Positions 31,457-41,435 of a stretch of 64,000 nucleotides of DNA are shown here, piece by piece; within the stretch, counting starts at the first letter, position 1, and each line of letters starts with the position of its first letter. The translations under genes and the position numbers were made by a program. Source of the DNA: Narthecium ossifragum (taxonomy: Eukaryota; Streptophyta; Magnoliopsida; Dioscoreales; Nartheciaceae); contig OY986971.1 of the NCBI GenBank assembly GCA_963920575.1, positions 1,240,001 to 1,304,000 on the forward strand. Reading direction: 5' to 3'. The notes under the pieces are model-generated. The model worked only from the letters and a program-made list of their open reading frames with translations, was not told the origin of the DNA and did no database searches.

Positions 31457-32320
31457 GATACTGTTTTAGGTATAACAGAGAGAGAGAGACAGCGGAGATG
31501 GCGGGAAGGAAGTCAGGGTGTTCAACGGCATTTTGAATGGGTTCAACGGGTTTTTGAAAAAGGTGGCGGGATGGGTGGAGGGGAAGTAGCCATTGAGTTG
31601 GCTCATTTGACTGGTTCTTTAATTTAATTGGGAGGATTGAACTGCTGAGGTTATCAGGCTTGGTTGAATCTGGATCCTTAATCGAACGTAAGTTAGCTCA
31701 CTGCTGCTCATCCTTGATTTGAAATTATAGGTCATGAGTCTGAGTCAAATAAAACCCAATTTGAGCTGGAAATGCATAGTTTCTGATTGGCTTGAAAATT
31801 ATAGTTAATGTGTTGATGTGAGAAACGAGTATAAACGAACTCGGGCTCAGTTGGTTTGGCTCTTGTTGAGTTGGGCCGAACTTATTTAGGGATCAAATTT
31901 CCTAAGTGAACTCTATTGTTTATGTAAGATTCGTGGCCAATCAGATCCAACGGAAGGAAAGCTAGAATGAAATTTATTGTTTTTCACCGACCTCTTTTAG
32001 CTTGTCTGGTACAACTTGGATGTCGTGTGAAGGATTCGGGTTTAAAGGTTGGTATCTTCTCTCACCCCAGCCGGTACTCTCCCCCTATCGTGCTTAACTA
32101 AAAAAAAAGAAAAAATGAAAGAAATTTATTGATTTTCTAAAACTCTAGAATGAAAGTATTTTCTGACCAAGTTGCGTACTTTGTTACATCCATCAATCTC
32201 TTGACCCTCTTTACTGACCATTTCAACTCCTCATTTTATGCACATCCACAATGGCTGCCATAAAACAGCCTTTAATTGTGACCATGCATGCAAGACTCAC
32301 TCTCTCTCTCTCTCTCTAAC
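31457..32320. other. Intergenic, with a possible SINE tail
   Basis: No gene is seen. The stretch 32010-32115 (ggattcgggtttaaaggttg ... taactaaaaaaaaagaaaaa) resembles the end of a tRNA-derived SINE, but no target duplication was confirmed. Confidence 0.35.
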
Positions 32321-32325
32321 TCTCC

Positions 32326-32333
32326 TATAAACA
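32326..32333 (+). promoter_or_regulatory. TATA box of peptide gene 3
   Basis: The sequence ctcctataaacacaacc lies 55 bp before the ATG at 32381, after a (tc)n run. Confidence 0.6.
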
Positions 32334-32380
32334 CAACCGATCACTTCAGGAGAAGGAATTCAAAGAAGGGAGGAAGAGAG

Positions 32381-32647
32381 ATGCCTTTCACAAAGAAGGC
32401 GGCGGCGGCGGCGGCATTCCTCTGCCTTATGCTCATTCTCAGCCCCGGCGACATGGCCGTGGCCCAGGATTCTTCTTCGTACTGTAAGGATGCTTGGTGC
32501 GCGTGCATGAATGATTGCGCCGGGGAACGACTGAGCTCTGCTCAAGGGTGCTTTGATGCTTGCTTCGAGAACTTTTACCAGTTTCCGGGCGACGATCCGT
32601 TGTGCGGCATCGCCGCCTGGAAGGGTAAGAAGGTGCAGGTCCCCTAG
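32381..32647 (+). CDS. Secreted seven-cysteine peptide (88 aa), cluster member 3
   Basis: The start is the ATG after gaagagag. The leader MPFTKKAAAAAAFLCLMLIL differs from the MASGK leaders and contains an alanine run encoded by (gcg)n. Likely cleavage is after AVA at residue 28. The mature Cys lie at 35, 40, 42, 46, 57, 61 and 75, so it keeps the W-C-x-C-M-N-D-C, C-x3-C and final C-G of the family and adds a Cys five residues upstream. The odd cysteine could allow dimerisation (inference). It is the most diverged intact member and probably an older branch. No intron is seen. Confidence 0.85.
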   Translation: MPFTKKAAAAAAFLCLMLILSPGDMAVAQDSSSYCKDAWCACMNDCAGERLSSAQGCFDACFENFYQFPGDDPLCGIAAWKGKKVQVP

Positions 32648-33413
32648 AATTAGGACTAGATAGCCTGCAGGGAGGATATGCCATATGGCTTCTCCGATGA
32701 TCTCCTCCATATATGTTAATATGTTATACATGCCCTCTTCAGCTCTTCTGTTGTTGTATTGAATCCTTGTCATGGATGAATGCATGTATATATATATATG
32801 CATCTCCTGATGGTGTTTTAGGTTTTAGTGAGATGCTTCTCTTGATGGTTGAATATTTACAAACAATAAAGATATATGGGATGTATTGATCTGATTATTT
32901 AGAGTGAGATTGAAGAAGAACAACTGGGTATATATATAATATATGGGGGAAGAAATAAGTGGCCTAAATCAATATATAAGTACAGATCCTTCCTTGGATC
33001 AAACAAGTAACTCTGTATTCTCCACATAGATTTCAAATTGAAAGAGATATCAACCTTATAAGGGTTAATAACGGTTAATATGCATTAATTCATATCCCCT
33101 AAGTTTTTTTATATATATTATCTAAGTTTGCTTTATATAAATCTGCATTAATTCATATCAACCTAAGTTCTATTAATATTATCTTATGCAATATGCAAAG
33201 ACTTATATTTATTTTATATACCCTAAGTTAGACTTATAATATTTTATTGGCTATGTTTTATGGTGGCAGTGAACAGAAAGCTATGATCAACCTTCGAACC
33301 CTGGACCACCTACAGGTCAACACATCCGTCTAACCAGATAAACTACATGGAGTTTGTTAAAATTTTATATTAACAATAACTAAAAACTGTGCCAGGGGCA
33401 CATGTGAGTACTA

Positions 33414-33479
<66 letters not shown>

Positions 33480-33780
33480 CAAGTTATTTTCTTTTGTAAC
33501 CCATCCCCCCGGGCTCATCTAACCAAAAAAAAAACAGAGATATAGCAGTTAAATCATGAAGAGTATAGGGTGAAGCATTGATTCAATAACTCATGTAAAC
33601 ATCCTGCATTCCAATTCATATCAATGGGAGTATATATAAACTCTGTTTCACATGGATACTAACTGAATGGCACGTATGCAAAGAGAAACTTAGATATACA
33701 TATATATTCAATAAGCTCATGAGGCATTATTAAGGTATTTTCCATCAACTTTAGACATGGAGAATGGTTATTATTAATTA
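32648..33780. other. 3' flank and AT-rich intergenic sequence with SINE-like patch
   Basis: The region includes a tRNA-promoter-like box on the minus strand (agggttcgaaggttg, about 33290), possibly a SINE, and the (ta)n run described separately. No gene is seen. Confidence 0.4.
33414..33478. repeat. (TA)n microsatellite
   Basis: About 65 bp of uninterrupted ta dinucleotide. Confidence 0.95.
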
Positions 33781-33784
33781 TAGT

Positions 33785-34163
33785 GTTATTTACATATGTG
33801 ACCCTGAAAATTTGTTAAAAATTACATATATACCCCTATATTCTCTCATATTACATATATACTCCTGCAAACATCAACAAAATCCGAACCATAGCCCTCA
33901 GTCCTCACACTGTTACAAATGCCTTATAAAATGACCACTTTGCCCTTATCATACCCTTGTGAGTTAAATTTTAATAAACATGAATAAATGACAAAATGGT
34001 CATTTATAAGACTTTTTAATGGTGTGAGGACCGAGCGGTTTAATTTGGATTTTTATTTTATGTTTTCAGGGGTATAGTTTTCAGTGGCATATATATGTAA
34101 TATAAGAGAATGTAGGGGTATATATATAATTTAACAAGTTTTTAAGGACACATACATAAATAA
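33785..34163. mobile_element. Fold-back MITE
   Basis: The left arm ttatttacatatgtgaccct matches the reverse complement of the right end (ttatttatgtatgtgtcctt) over roughly 80 bp (ttgttaaa...tatatacccctatattctct). The organisation is like 19150-19554 but more diverged. No convincing target duplication is seen. Confidence 0.6.
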
Positions 34164-34520
34164 TCTTTAATTTTAATTAACCACTCAACTTAAAAGCTTA
34201 AATTGATTACTCGATGGCCGTTAATGGTTAGCACGTTCTTGTTGTGAAAGCGCAATTGCTGATACTGCTGATCATATATATATAGCTCAGTAAGTTCTCT
34301 AATGTAGTAACAGCCCTTTTTAGTAGCTCAAGTGATCAGCAATCACCCGGTGGGGGTAAATGATTGGTCATGGTGTCCAATACATAAGCCCTCAAATTTG
34401 TTGAAAATGCATGACATTTGCCCTCTAAATCAGGGTAAATAATTAAGATTTGTGTCCTTCCGTATTGAGAGACTTGCCTAAGCGCACATCTCATGAATGA
34501 TTAAGACTTGCGTCGTTCAC

Positions 34521-34730
34521 TCAAATCGGAGTTGCTCTTATGAGATATGCCGTACTAAATTTGCTTCGAATGTTGTGATCGGAGCTTGTATTCACTCGAA
34601 CACATGAGTCCACAGTGTGATTTTCGCATATACACCACTCATCCCCTAAATCGGCTTTCGCCATGCCGACGGAGCCGAGCACCAGCATCGCCGAGAGGAG
34701 GAGCACCGCCATCAAATTGCCGAAAGCCAT
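34521..34730 (-). pseudogene. Degenerate cysteine-rich peptide gene, cluster member 4
   Basis: The signal peptide MAFGNLMAVLLLSAMLVLGS and the beginning of the mature part (DLGDEWCIC) match the family. After the second cysteine the sequence departs (ENHTVDSCVRVNTSSDHNIR) and the C-x3-C helix and C-G end are missing. Its upstream region (34740-34900) is an inverted copy of the promoter/leader of the 35510 gene, but the TATA box has decayed to tatacata. I consider it a broken copy, although a short secreted product remains possible. Confidence 0.65.
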
Positions 34731-34734
34731 CGAT

Positions 34735-34900
34735 TTCTTCTTCTTCCTCCTCTTCTTCTTCTTCTTTTTCTTCTTCTTCTTCTGAAGTGGTTAACCCCTC
34801 TGAGTTACGTGTAGCTTGTTATTTGCTAAGGATTTGGAGGGATGAAGAGCAAGTGTGGGGCTGGGTGTGGCTCTATGTATAGAAGAGAATAGGGAAATGG
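34735..34900 (-). promoter_or_regulatory. Shared leader/promoter block of the peptide family (inverted copy)
   Basis: A (ttc)n run just upstream of the 34730 ATG is followed by gaagtggttaacccctctga and tttgctaaggatttggaggg. These are the reverse complements of blocks upstream of the genes at 35510 and 38311. Confidence 0.6.
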
Positions 34901-35044
34901 CTAGCCGTGTGGATATGCTTAAATTGAGGGATTGGCGCTTGTTCTTTTTTAGTCCTGTTGACTAGGAACCCTAATTAGAATACACTACTAACTACTAATA
35001 ACCACTCTGTCACATATGTGAACCTTGAACGATAAAACTCAAAG

Positions 35045-35196
35045 ACCCTCTTTGGTTACGGAATTGGTTACTACCAATCCCTATCCCTTACTTTTCAACT
35101 AAACACCACATCTCTAATAACTCTATCCCACTACTTATCCTAACATATTAATCTTTATTCTCTCTATACTCGGGATAGCATATCCCACAGCCAAGA
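35045..35196. mobile_element. Short MITE related to 16819-17221
   Basis: The element begins ctctttggttacggaattgg and ends gggatagcatatcccacagc. The interior has cttttcaactaaacacc like the longer copy. It appears shortened. Confidence 0.4.
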
Positions 35197-35362
35197 AGAG
35201 ATAAAGATCTATCCTTACCGGGGTTCCTTGCCAACATGGTCTTAAAAAAAGAAGTGCCAATCTCTAGTCCTCCATGTACCCTTTCAAGTTTCAACCCCTC
35301 ATTTCATGCATATCCACACACTTAAATTAAATAGCTAGCCTGGCCATTTCCCTATTCTGTTG

Positions 35363-35370
35363 TATAAATA
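35363..35370 (+). promoter_or_regulatory. TATA box and conserved leader of peptide gene 5
   Basis: The sequence tgtataaatacaaccacacc lies 147 bp before the ATG. Downstream blocks cccctccaaatccttagcaa and cttcagaggggtaaccactt recur almost unchanged at 38195-38290. Confidence 0.7.
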
Positions 35371-35466
35371 CAACCACACCCCCACCATTTCTCCTCACCC
35401 CTCCAAATCCTTAGCAAACAAAAGGACACGTACTTCAGAGGGGTAACCACTTTGCTTCTTTCTCAA

Positions 35467-35500
35467 AGAAGAAGAAGAAGAAGAAGAAGAAGAAGAAGAG
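35467..35500 (+). repeat. (AAG)n microsatellite in a 5' leader
   Basis: About eleven gaa triplets lie just before the ATG of the 35510 gene. The inverted counterpart precedes the 34730 start. Confidence 0.9.
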
Positions 35501-35509
35501 GTAGAAGAG

Positions 35510-35791
35510 ATGGCTTCCGGCAAGATGGTGGCGGTGTTCCTCCTCTCGGCGATGCTGGTGCTCGGCTGCGCCGGCAGGGGCAAGGCCGATGAGTTAGCGG
35601 ATTCCTGGTGTGAATGCATGAATGCGTGCGCCGCGGCGCTAGGATCAAGCCCGAACGGTTGTGTGGGAGGGTGCTTAGAAGCCATAGATATAAAATATCC
35701 GCCCCCCGTTGGTGATATATACTGTGGCATCACCAAATGGAGAGGAGATAATCCATCGCACAAGATGAGCCCAAAACCCAAGAGACCATAA
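35510..35791 (+). CDS. Secreted six-cysteine peptide (93 aa), cluster member 5
   Basis: The signal peptide MASGKMVAVFLLSAMLVLGC continues with AGRGKA, with likely cleavage near residue 26. Mature Cys lie at 34, 36, 40, 51, 55 and 72 (WCECMNAC ... NGCVGGC ... YCG). The loop between Cys5 and Cys6 is the longest of the family (16 residues, with PPPVGD), and the C-terminus carries a basic Pro/Lys tail (KMSPKPKRP). The gene is intronless. It lies head to head with the degenerate copy at 34521, 779 bp between ATGs, and shares its promoter block with 38311. Function is unknown; secretion is inferred from the leader. Confidence 0.85.
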   Translation: MASGKMVAVFLLSAMLVLGCAGRGKADELADSWCECMNACAAALGSSPNGCVGGCLEAIDIKYPPPVGDIYCGITKWRGDNPSHKMSPKPKRP

Positions 35792-36340
35792 GCTTCAAGG
35801 CCTATATTCCATCCCTCCCTCAATATTTTCAGCTGGCTCTTCTCTTCTTTCATTCAAATCATGAATAATGGAAATTCCTTTTTTCCTCCACGCATCTCTC
35901 TTTCTATTTATATTTGTGTCTGTCCATTTATCTGTCTGGCTAGATTTGTTTATATCAGGGCTGTTTGGTTACTTGCATCAGACGCTAGGCAATTCGACAC
36001 CAGTAGTTCAATAAAAGATTTAGAGAATTATATATATATATACCAAGATCAAGAATAACAAAATACAAGGGATCATCGAGTCATTAAACACGGAAATGAG
36101 AATGGTTTGTTTTTGCCGGGATTGGAATGGGTCCTTTTTCTAGGAGAGGAACTTTCAATCCTTTTCTGCCAGGATTGCTCAATGTTTCGCCATATTTCAA
36201 AAAATGTTTTCTTTTATTATAATCATTTCATGATACTAACAAGTGTTGGATTAAAAGCAAAAATTCCATTTGCTCCTTATTTTCATTTCTATTTAATTAT
36301 ATTGTCATATCACACGCCCACAAGTCTTTCGTCTTATAGA
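35792..36340. other. Intergenic
   Basis: Contains the 3' flank of peptide gene 5 (atgaataatggaaattcctt resembles the 3' flank of gene 6 at 38695-38730) and no other gene. Confidence 0.5.
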
Positions 36341-36344
36341 TGTC

Positions 36345-36745
36345 ATTTGCTTGCGAGATAAGTAATTCCGGGATTGAAGAGAATATGGATTGGTATGTGG
36401 GATAAGTAGTGGAATATGTGTGGCATTTGATTGAAAGATAGTGATAAAATAGTAATGTTTGGTTGAAAAGTAGGGATAAAGTTGATGTGATTGGTTGAAA
36501 AGTAGGGATAATGAAATAATGATTGGTTGAAAAGTGAAAAAGTAGAGATAAAGTTGATATAATTTGTTAAAAAAAGAAAAAAATGTAATAATAATTAGTT
36601 GAAAAATGGGGATAAAGTGGGGATAGAAATGAGAATAGAAATGAAAATAAAAGTGGAGATTAGAAGGTGCTTGACTGTAATATCAGGATAAATTGGGCTT
36701 AATCTGGGATAATGACTCCGTATCCCTGAACCAAACGAGGCGATA
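36345..36745. mobile_element. MITE related to 16819-17221 (opposite orientation)
   Basis: The right end gaaccaaacgaggcgataag and the repeated interior gattggttgaaaagtaggga match the reverse complement of the copy at 16819-17221. Confidence 0.55.
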
Positions 36746-37149
36746 AGGTTGTTCCCATTTCGTTTCCCAATTCCCATTAACATACATTCCCATCTTGTGA
36801 CCAAACGCTGGCTGAGCCAGATATGGTTAGTAAACATCATGAATTAATAAGTGTGATTAAAGATTTCTCAGCAATTATACTTTGACAACAAGACTATGTT
36901 AATCATTATTGGATGTCATGATTTTGATTTAAGCTTTGGGTTAATTGATTATAGTTAATAGTAATAATCCTGTCAGATGTAAAAGTTGATTGAAAATAGT
37001 ATTATTTTTTTCCCATTACTCTTTTTTTCGTTCAATCTCCCCGTCGAGTAATTGGATCAATAAGCTCCGATCCCGTAATTCTTACATCGATCTATCTTAA
37101 TGCACAATGTATGCATGCATGTAAGCACATATCTTGATGCGAATACACA

Positions 37150-37985
37150 TCTCAAAGCGTGTCTTATGACAGTTACTTTTCAGTTTTTTTTTCGAGTTAC
37201 TTTTTAAAAAAAATTTTCATTTTCCTTCTTTTTTAAACCATTTCTAGTTTTCTATACATTTTCCTTCTTCTTTTTTTTTAAAATGATTTTTCTTATTTTA
37301 TCTGGATTTTTTTCGCTCCTCTCAACACTTCCCACTTTGCGCTCGTCGTCCCCAAAATCTCTGAGGGACCCCGTGACTGAGATGAGAGAAGGGGGGGCTC
37401 GGGGATCTCAATGGTGACCCGGCTATCTCCGCCGCCCTAAGCTCCTCCTTCCGACCTCCTCCTCCTTCCCTTCCGATCCACCCGACGTGACTCCCACCTC
37501 GCCTTCCTAGCCATATCTCCAACCACCGCCTTCCCATCTCTCTGACCACCGCCTTCCCAGCCATATCTCCGATTGAGCGACCTCACGACCTCCGAGCTCG
37601 GAATCCTTCCAAGCCAGATCACGATCTCCAAGCTCAGGATCCCGATCTCCCCTTCCTAGCCAGAGCGCGACCTCGCGACCTCACACCGCTGATCGCCATC
37701 GTGGCTGCCGCCTCCTTCCCTGACGACCCCGTCACGATCCTCCATCACCACCTAGCCGATAACGTCTTTCCCCGACGACGGCCCTCCATCTCCTCCTCCT
37801 TCCCTGCCGACCTCCTCCTTTCCCGTCGTGATGCCATCGGGATGGGGGTGGGCGGCGCCGGAGTCTTTCGTGAAGACGAATCGATACCGGGAAGGAAAGA
37901 TAGGAGGGGGATCTTGGAAGGGCATTTTAGTAATAAAAAACTACATCTAATGTCAGAGTAGTAAAGGTCTCAAGAGAAAAGTATC
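37150..37985. mobile_element. Truncated relative of the 5656-9461 MULE
   Basis: It begins with cagttacttttcag and gagttactttttaaa, has a GC-rich arm (37320-37880) and ends with gggcattttagtaataaaaa and a terminal-repeat-like stretch, the same order as the right half of the 3.8-kb element. Open frames of 60-86 codons on both strands lack domains. Ends and target duplication are not resolved. Confidence 0.45.
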
Positions 37986-38194
37986 CAGATTTCAGAGCAA
38001 ATATTTTCTTAACTTGAACTAAACCTCAATTATCCAATTATCCGTATATTCTTAGATTTCTGATCCACAAGACTAAAAAAGAAAACAAATGCCAACCGAT
38101 AATCCTCCGCTTTTACCCTTTCAAACTCTCAATTTAAGCATATCCATTTACAATTAAATAGCCTTCTTTCCAACCGTTTCCCTATTCTCTCCCC

Positions 38195-38202
38195 TATAAA
38201 TA
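38195..38202 (+). promoter_or_regulatory. TATA box and conserved leader of peptide gene 6
   Basis: The sequence cccctataaatacagccaca lies 116 bp before the ATG and is followed by cacccctccaaattcttggc and cttcagaggggtgaccactt, shared with gene 5. Confidence 0.7.
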
Positions 38203-38310
38203 CAGCCACACCCCCACCCTTTCTCTTCACCCCTCCAAATTCTTGGCAAACAAAGAGTTAGCTAACTTCAGAGGGGTGACCACTTTGCTTCAGAGAAACA
38301 AGAAGCAGAG

Positions 38311-38613
38311 ATGGCTTCCGGCAAGATCGCGGCGGTGCTCCTCCTCTCGGCGATGCTGGTGCTCGCCTCCAAGGCCGATTTAGCGGCTGACTGGTGCTCA
38401 TGCGTGACTGACTGCTCCACGGAGATTAATGCAAGCGCCAACGGTTGCGTGACGGGGTGCGCCTCGAACTTCGAAAACCAGGTGCCCGCCGTCGCTGATG
38501 TGAACTGTGGCGTCAGCCACTGGGGGCTTCCTTTGGAGACGGCGACGAAGCCAGCCATCAGCGTTGATAGCTTCAGCGTTGATAGCATCAGCATTGATAG
38601 GCATGAACATTGA
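38311..38613 (+). CDS. Secreted six-cysteine peptide with repeat-derived tail (100 aa), cluster member 6
   Basis: The signal peptide MASGKIAAVLLLSAMLVLAS continues with KA, with cleavage near residue 22. Mature Cys lie at 29, 31, 35, 46, 50 and 66 (WCSCVTDC ... NGCVTGC ... NCG). M-x2-C of the other members is V-T-D-C here. Beyond the final Cys there is an unusual tail of about 33 residues that ends in VDSFSVDSISIDRHEH, encoded by a 15-bp tandem repeat (agcgttgatagcttc, then two variants, 38559-38600). The gene is intronless, with promoter and leader nearly identical to gene 5, so the two arose by recent tandem duplication about 2.8 kb apart. Confidence 0.85.
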   Translation: MASGKIAAVLLLSAMLVLASKADLAADWCSCVTDCSTEINASANGCVTGCASNFENQVPAVADVNCGVSHWGLPLETATKPAISVDSFSVDSISIDRHEH

Positions 38614-39214
38614 GTAGGCCAGCCGGCCAACTGATGGATCGATCCTTTGTCTCTTGATGTTTTCAGCTCTTCTCTTCTTTCATTCTCGTCGCGAATGATT
38701 CATTCTTATTATTAATAATGGAAATTCATTTTTCCACCATGAGTCTCTCTCTCTTTGTCTGTCTCTTCTAGCTTGTCTATTTATCTGTCTGTTTGGGTTT
38801 CAAGCATAAATTAAAAACTAAACTTCTTTTGAAGAGATTTTGGATTGGATTTCACGCTGAGAGAATAAAAGAAAAATACATGTATATCAGCATAGGCTAT
38901 CACAATTAGCCTGAATCCTAAAACCAAACAAGATCGAGAAGGGAAATTAATAAAGCTTCCACGTACGTTATACGTACCAATTCAATGAAAATATACTACA
39001 TTTGCCAGCTGATCGATCTCATGTACGTAACCGGCCTTTTGTACAAGAAGCCTTCTATCTGTACACATGGCCGTACGTTGAATCTTCATGGCTTCTTTTT
39101 ATGGTTTGAAGAGCATTTTCTTGAGGTTAATTCTGAAGAAGCAATCTCTCTATCAATATATGTTCTGATTTCACTAGCTACTGCTGCCATGCATATATGA
39201 TGCATGCATGCCCA
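38614..39214. other. 3' flank; left edge of the segmental duplication
   Basis: Text at about 38893-38935 (ggctatcacaattagcctga) closely matches 42190-42230 (ggctatcacaaccagcctga), which marks the left junction of the tandem duplication. No gene is seen. Confidence 0.5.
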
Positions 39215-40183
39215 TCATTGATGAGGAGTAGTACGTGCATGTTCTCCTTCGATCTCCCATTTCGTCCAAATCTTCTCAAACTCCTTGACGTCCACGAGGT
39301 CCTCCTTATGCAGATCAAGATCCCTCACACCCCAATAATCTGGAATGACCAACCTCCCCACGTCTAATATTTTCTCTTTCTTGCTCAATCTCATAGTACT
39401 ACTCCCAGCAGCTACCAGCGCTGCTTCTTTCCCATCCTCCTCCTCCTCCTCCTCATCATCATCATCGCTGCCGCCACCCTTGTTCTTCTCCGCGGCCACC
39501 GCTTCTTTCTCAGCCCCGTCATCATCGTCATCCGATGTGACCATCACCTCCGCCACCTTCTCCTCCCCCTCATCTTGATGGGGTTTAGGATCCAGATCAG
39601 CAATGATATCAACACTCCTCCGGGCACTACTTATGCTAATCCCCGACCGGAAGCGCTTCTTGGAGGAGCCACTCCCTCCGGATAAGCCCATATGCAAGCC
39701 GAGATAATTACCTGAGGCGACGCCGGGGGTGCTCAAAGCCGAAGAAGATGGGCGCATCCTCGGGTAGGCGGGGAGGCTGCGCTGTGGAGGTACCGGAAGC
39801 GGCGCTCTCCCGTAAAGAAATGATGGCAAACGGACGGGTACTGTACGCCATGACCCCGGGGAAGGAGAAGGTGAGGGGGTGGTGATGGGGAGGTGGGGCG
39901 GCGGGCTAACGGCGGGGGTGGACGGCTGTAGAGGAGGAGAAGTGGGGTTCTTGGTCTTGGGAGAGGTGTCGCCAAATGTTGAAAAGGCGGCGGGGGATAT
40001 ATATGGATTCACTCGATTCCCGCGCAAGTTTGTAAGTTGAGACGAGGACTGGTGACGCGCCGGAGAAGAATAAGTTGCCGGAGATGGAGACACGTGCTGA
40101 GTTCCGGTGGGGGTGGACGGCTGTAGAGGAGGAGTGGAGTTTTTGGGAGGGGTCTCGCCAAGATCCGATCTTTGGCTCGCCAT
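39215..40183 (-). CDS. Truncated RAD7-like paralogue, N-terminal part only (322 aa)
   Basis: The start (MASQRSDLGETPPKNS) parallels the intact RAD7-like gene (MAIERSDDGDSSPKNS). Further matches are the ISSARRSVDIIADLDPKPHQ region against GIRSVRRNVDREGDLEPH, and SKKEKILDVGRL...EFEKIW against KGKGKLVDLGS...QLEKSWEEM. The leucine-rich-repeat region is absent, and the frame stops after about the equivalent of residue 200. Residues about 34-76 are translated from DNA that matches the gene's own 5' leader (see findings), followed by a second PPLQPSTP copy. An acidic stretch (DDDDEEEEEEDG) is present. It may be an expressed short protein or a pseudogene. Confidence 0.55.
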   Translation of the reverse strand: MASQRSDLGETPPKNSTPPLQPSTPTGTQHVSPSPATYSSPARHQSSSQLTNLRGNRVNPYISPAAFSTFGDTSPKTKNPTSPPLQPSTPAVSPPPHLPITTPSPSPSPGSWRTVPVRLPSFLYGRAPLPVPPQRSLPAYPRMRPSSSALSTPGVASGNYLGLHMGLSGGSGSSKKRFRSGISISSARRSVDIIADLDPKPHQDEGEEKVAEVMVTSDDDDDGAEKEAVAAEKNKGGGSDDDDEEEEEEDGKEAALVAAGSSTMRLSKKEKILDVGRLVIPDYWGVRDLDLHKEDLVDVKEFEKIWTKWEIEGEHARTTPHQ

Positions 40184-40204
40184 TGAGAGAATTGAGAGAG
40201 AGGG

Positions 40205-40330
40205 GTTTAGGTCGCCAAGTGTACGTTCAAAAGGGCAGGGGATTTATGGATGGATATATGCATACGATTCCCGCGCAAGTTCAAACGTTGAACTGAGGTC
40301 TGGTGGCTCGCCGGAGGAGAATAAGAGGTA
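40205..40330 (-). repeat. 5'-leader unit duplicated within the truncated RAD7-like paralogue
   Basis: This leader segment (minus strand ttattctcctccggcgagcc ... aacttgcgcgggaatcg) recurs inside the coding region at about 39955-40080. Confidence 0.8.
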
Positions 40331-41040
40331 TTTAAACTAGTTTAAGATGAGAAGTATTGAGTAATTAATTGACATAAGTGCTAAATTCATGTATCATTTG
40401 TCTTTCCTTCATAAAACTTTTGGGTGTTAATTAGTTTGTCTTGCTTTACTGACAGGAATATCATTTAGATAAAAGTTTGGCTGGAGAATACTTCACAATT
40501 TATCAGCGGAATTTTCAGAAACTCGAAAATTATCTCTAGATATGAAACTCCGGGCAAAATGTGTGCCATTGCTCATTCCCCGCATCACCTGGAATAATAG
40601 AACTGAGTCATAAGTTCGTAAAATCCCACCTAATTTAAGGGAAGGGAATATTTTGGAAAAAAACAGAGTATTCAGGTAAAATATACAACAGAAATGAAGT
40701 ATTTAAGCTAATTAAAACAAAGTAAATTAATAACCTGCTTGAGCAATACTTCACAAAATTGGCAAATAAAAAATGGATCGTGATTGAGGTACATGGGTAA
40801 GGGCATGTACGTCATATATGCCCTCTTCAATCAATCGGTAGACATCTACATCTACCGTCAAATGTGAAGCGATGTGTTGATTTGTGTTGCTTCCTTAACG
40901 TTCAAATTTTAGAAATAATCTGATTGAGAAGTACTTCACAATGTAGTCCCCAAATTTTCAATAACTCAAAGAATTGTTACCATGACATGACAGCACGCTA
41001 AGAAACTCATGCTAGCTGTTAGTTAAGTGGCAAGAAGTAC
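40331..41040. other. Intergenic within the left duplication copy
   Basis: No gene is seen; the sequence is AT-rich. Confidence 0.5.
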
Positions 41041-41435
41041 AATGCCTAATTCTTTGTTCAAGACATCAAGGATTTCAACAACACAAATGTTTCAAACTTT
41101 CAAAAATTCATCTTTTTGGACATCAAGCGTTTCAACTTCAACAACAGAAAATTCAAGCATATAACATGCATAGAAATCAGATGCAGTTACAAGCCAGATG
41201 CATCAATTAGAGCAATCAAAATTCCAGCAGCAGGTAGTAATAATTTCCAGCCAAGGTCACCAGCACCCTACAATCACCAGAGTTCCCACCAAAGCACCAT
41301 GGACGGACTTTTTATTGTAGCTGACCTGTCCGCATTGGCCAGCAGCCTAGTATAGGGTTGTCAACGAGGGCAGTGGAGCTGTAATTGGTCAGGTTGCTGT
41401 TGATCATGGCCAAAAGTTGATCGGCAGTAGTATCT
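41041..41435 (-). pseudogene. Internally deleted relic of the GPI-anchored protein gene
   Basis: The minus-strand frame at 41435-41345 reads TADQLLAMINSNLTNYSSTA then LVDNP, matching PADQLVTIINTNRTAQKSTG of the intact gene at 49684-53164. At about 41310 the text jumps to the C-terminal part and 3' flank of the gene (ggtgctttggtgggaactct, then the anchor region), so roughly 320 bp of the middle are missing relative to 49806-50170. The 3' untranslated part also aligns. It cannot encode the full protein. Confidence 0.8.

Noticed and set aside
33260..33360. tRNA-promoter-like box on the minus strand, possible tRNA gene
   Set aside because: No cloverleaf can be drawn around it. At best it is a decayed SINE.
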